In this document: positions 37,479 through 41,286 of the stretch, one piece after another
Numbering within the stretch: position 1 is the stretch's first letter
How the letters are laid out: each line of letters opens with the position of its first letter
Translations under genes and position numbers: made by a program
Assembly: GCA_026713705.1 (NCBI GenBank)
Contig: JAPONY010000017.1
Coordinates: 1 to 41,286, forward strand
Direction: 5' to 3'
DNA length: 41,286 nucleotides
Source of the DNA: Gammaproteobacteria bacterium
GTDB lineage: Bacteria > Pseudomonadota > Gammaproteobacteria > Poriferisulfidales > Poriferisulfidaceae
Notes under the pieces: generated by a model
The model's database searches: none
What the model was told of the DNA's origin: nothing
The model's input: the letters and a program-made list of their open reading frames with translations, nothing else

Positions 37479-38006
37479 ATGAACCGAAATTTAATTCTTC
37501 TAATCGCCGCCGGCGCGCTCGGCATTATCCTTTTGTCCCTCGCCACGAAGCAGGGTTCTTTCCTTGGGATGACTCCACCCGCACCGGCTGACACCGAAAG
37601 CCATGCGGAAAGCCCCGATGCGGAGCAAGCCAAGGCGATGGTCGCCCAGGCTCTTGAATATACGGATCAACATGGCATTTCCGCCCTGATCGAAACGGTC
37701 AATGCGGCCGCTCCCGAATTTCACCAAGGTGAGTTCTATGTGTTCGTCTTGGACAACGCCGGGACGATCGTGGCTCACCCGATCGATCCCAGTTGGGTCG
37801 GAGTGGATGACCAGACCGGTACGGATGCCGACGGCAATGCATTCCTCGCGAGAATGGCTGCGGCGGCAGCCGGCAACCCGGACGGCAGTTGGTTCGACTA
37901 CCGCTGGCCGAATCCGGTCACGGGAGAAGTGGCTACCAAATCCAGCTGGATCGTGATGCGCGACGACCATGTCGTTGGTGTCGGCATCTACCTAGAGGAA
38001 GAGTAG
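37479..38006 (+). CDS. cache domain-containing protein (membrane-anchored or secreted)
   Basis: N-terminal hydrophobic segment, then FHQGEFYVFVLDNAGTIVAHPIDPSWVGVDDQTGTDADGNAF...GSWFDYRWPNPVTGEVATKSSWIVMRDDHVVGVGIY, a single-cache pattern. Confidence 0.82.
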   Translation: MNRNLILLIAAGALGIILLSLATKQGSFLGMTPPAPADTESHAESPDAEQAKAMVAQALEYTDQHGISALIETVNAAAPEFHQGEFYVFVLDNAGTIVAHPIDPSWVGVDDQTGTDADGNAFLARMAAAAAGNPDGSWFDYRWPNPVTGEVATKSSWIVMRDDHVVGVGIYLEEE

Positions 38007-38040
38007 AGAAATCGTACGAACGCCCCGGCCGGGCAGAGAT

Positions 38041-39087
38041 TCAGGCTGAAACGGCTCTGAATTTTTGAACCTCGTCGATCAGGCAGGCAAGCTGATCCGG
38101 ATCGATGTCCGGCGTGATGCCGTGCCCGAGGTTGAATATGTGGCCTGGGTAAGGCCCATAATCCTCCAATAGCGCACGCGCGGCGGCACGCAGGTCCTCC
38201 GCATCCGCACGCAGGATAGCGGGATCCAGGTTGCCCTGTAGGGCACAGGTTTGCCCGACCTCTTCGCGCGCAGCGCGAAGATTGACGGTTTCATCCAAGC
38301 CGATCGCTTCGCAACCGATCCTGCTGACTTCGGTCAATTGCTCGCCACCGCCACGGGCAAACATGATGCGTGGCACAACCGGCCCCAGTTTTTTCATGAC
38401 GCGCTCGACCGGCTGGAGCGAAAAGCGAACATAGTCCTCGCCATCCAGAATGCCTCCCCAACTATCAAAAATCATCACCACACTGGCGCCGGCCTCGATC
38501 TGCGCCTCCAGATAAAGCGCAACGGAATCTGCCAGTATCGAAAGTAAATGATCAAGCTGCTCCGGTTCGGACCGAAGAAATTCAGCTACATGCTCAAAGT
38601 CGCTTCGGCTTCGGCCCTCGATCATGTAGGTGGCCAGCGTCCATGGGCTGCCGGCAAAACCGATGACCGGGACCCGGTCTCCGATCTCTCGGGACAGCAG
38701 GGACACGGCTTCGCTGACATAGCGGAGCTCCTGGTGCGGATCCGGGACCCCCAACGCCTTGATGTCGGCTACACTGCGGACCGGGCGCTCAAAGTGTGGC
38801 CCCGTGCCTTCCGAAAACCCGAGCCCCAGCCCCATCGCGTCCGGGATGGTCAAAATGTCGGAGAATACGATCGCCGCATCCAACGGATATCGACGCATCG
38901 GCTGCAACGCTGCTTCGCAGGCATATTCCGGCGTGCGGCACAAATTAAGAAAGCTCCCGGCTTGCTCGCGCAACTCGCGATATTCCGGAAGGTAGCGCCC
39001 GGCTTGGCGCATAATCCATATGGGTGTGCGATCGGTCGGCTGCCGCCGTAGAGCGCGAAGAAACTGATCGTTTTCCGGGACCGCCAT
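38041..39087 (-). CDS. hemE: uroporphyrinogen decarboxylase
   Basis: RQPTDRTPIWIMRQAGRYLPEYRELRE; DAAIVFSDILTIPDAMGLGLGF. Confidence 0.98.
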   Translation of the reverse strand: MAVPENDQFLRALRRQPTDRTPIWIMRQAGRYLPEYRELREQAGSFLNLCRTPEYACEAALQPMRRYPLDAAIVFSDILTIPDAMGLGLGFSEGTGPHFERPVRSVADIKALGVPDPHQELRYVSEAVSLLSREIGDRVPVIGFAGSPWTLATYMIEGRSRSDFEHVAEFLRSEPEQLDHLLSILADSVALYLEAQIEAGASVVMIFDSWGGILDGEDYVRFSLQPVERVMKKLGPVVPRIMFARGGGEQLTEVSRIGCEAIGLDETVNLRAAREEVGQTCALQGNLDPAILRADAEDLRAAARALLEDYGPYPGHIFNLGHGITPDIDPDQLACLIDEVQKFRAVSA

Positions 39088-39094
39088 CGGGGCC

Positions 39095-40555
<1,461 letters not shown>

Positions 40556-40765
40556 TCAACGGTAACGCGGTCGCGATTGCTTGGACAGACGCTTGGCATT
40601 GCGCTTGATCGCCGCGGCAGCCTTGCGCTTGCGCACCTCGGTCGGTTTTTCGTAGTACTCGCGGCGACGAGCTTCCGAAAGCACTCCTGACCGCTCGCAC
40701 GCACGCCGAAAACGACGGATTGCAACGTCAAATGGCTCGTCTTCCTTGACTCGAATCCCAGGCAT
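40556..40765 (-). CDS. rpsU: 30S ribosomal protein bS21
   Basis: [55 protein letters not shown]. Confidence 0.96.
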   Translation of the reverse strand: MPGIRVKEDEPFDVAIRRFRRACERSGVLSEARRREYYEKPTEVRKRKAAAAIKRNAKRLSKQSRPRYR

Positions 40766-41092
40766 ATAGATTTATCAAATGGCCGAAAATGGATTGCGTA
40801 TTGTAGGCGCTTCAGGATTTCATGCAAAACCGCTCCAGGCAGATGCCCGATAGTTCCACAATATCTCCCTTTGACGGATCACCGGCGGTCTCCGCTAGGT
40901 ATCCTCTACGGGACACCCCCACTTCGTTGTCCTTTCCCCGTCCTGTCACCGGAGCGCCTCCGGCCCGAATGAGTACCGTCCCCCATTCATGGACGGGCAC
41001 ACTATAGCACGAGGCTCTATTGGGCCCCCAGTGAGAGTGTGAGTGCACCGTTCTTTTCGGGTCGGATGGTTCGGGCTGAGTGTGCCGGGAGA

Positions 41093-41286
41093 CTAGAACT
41101 GGAAGCCGAGGTCGAAGGTGGCTGCATAATCCTCGCCGCCGGAGTCCAGTTCCTCGCGAGCCGACAGGCCGGCATGGACCGTCAGGCCGCCCCGCCGCCA
41201 GGTGCCGCCCACCCCGAGCAGGAGGCTGTCGGTCTCCGGCCGGGCCGTCAGCCGCTCGCCCGACACCCGCGCCACGGTCTGCACAT
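41093..41286 (-). CDS. autotransporter-like outer-membrane beta-barrel C-terminus (5' end outside window)
   Basis: LLLGVGGTWRRGGLTVHAGLSAREELDSGGEDYAATFDLGFQF: amphipathic strands and a terminal aromatic residue. Confidence 0.6.
   Translation of the reverse strand, partial: VQTVARVSGERLTARPETDSLLLGVGGTWRRGGLTVHAGLSAREELDSGGEDYAATFDLGFQF

Noticed and set aside
40812-41048. 78-aa minus-strand ORF between rpsU and the autotransporter end
   Set aside because: No recognised domain, a competing ORF lies on the other strand, and the region may be regulatory; not enough support for a CDS call.

Overview
This is a 41.3-kb chromosomal window, probably from a gammaproteobacterium (inferred from gene order and content). 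A GC-rich housekeeping backbone is interrupted by AT-richer accessory segments. Backbone genes: MFS permease, aroC, orphan pstS-like gene, glnE, ilvE-type aminotransferase, hldE, waaF, tRNA-Leu(CAA), (2Fe-2S) ferredoxin, aldo/keto reductase, plsC, gmhB, glyS, glyQ, dgt, aroB, aroK, mrcA, cache-domain protein, hemE, gltD, rpsU and the C-terminus of an autotransporter. Accessory segment 1 (about 2.5-7.06 kb) holds a large orphan ORF with a possible C-terminal HEPN-type R-x5-H motif, a class II-like Fic protein, and a 51-bp direct repeat with an internal palindrome abutting glnE. Accessory segment 2 (about 19.3-31.3 kb) is a compact defence-type island fused to the upstream side of glyQ. Read on the minus strand it is: GHKL-type ATPase, STAS-like (DUF4325-like) protein, membrane-anchored protein, hsdM, abiEi, abiEii, hsdS, hsdR (with C-terminal AlbA_2-like domain), glyQ. 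A divergent membrane-anchored ORF (228 aa) sits at its outer edge. The best candidate for an undescribed system is the GHKL-ATPase/STAS-like/TM cassette with its divergent TM partner. All family assignments come from reading motifs in the supplied translations; no database search was run.
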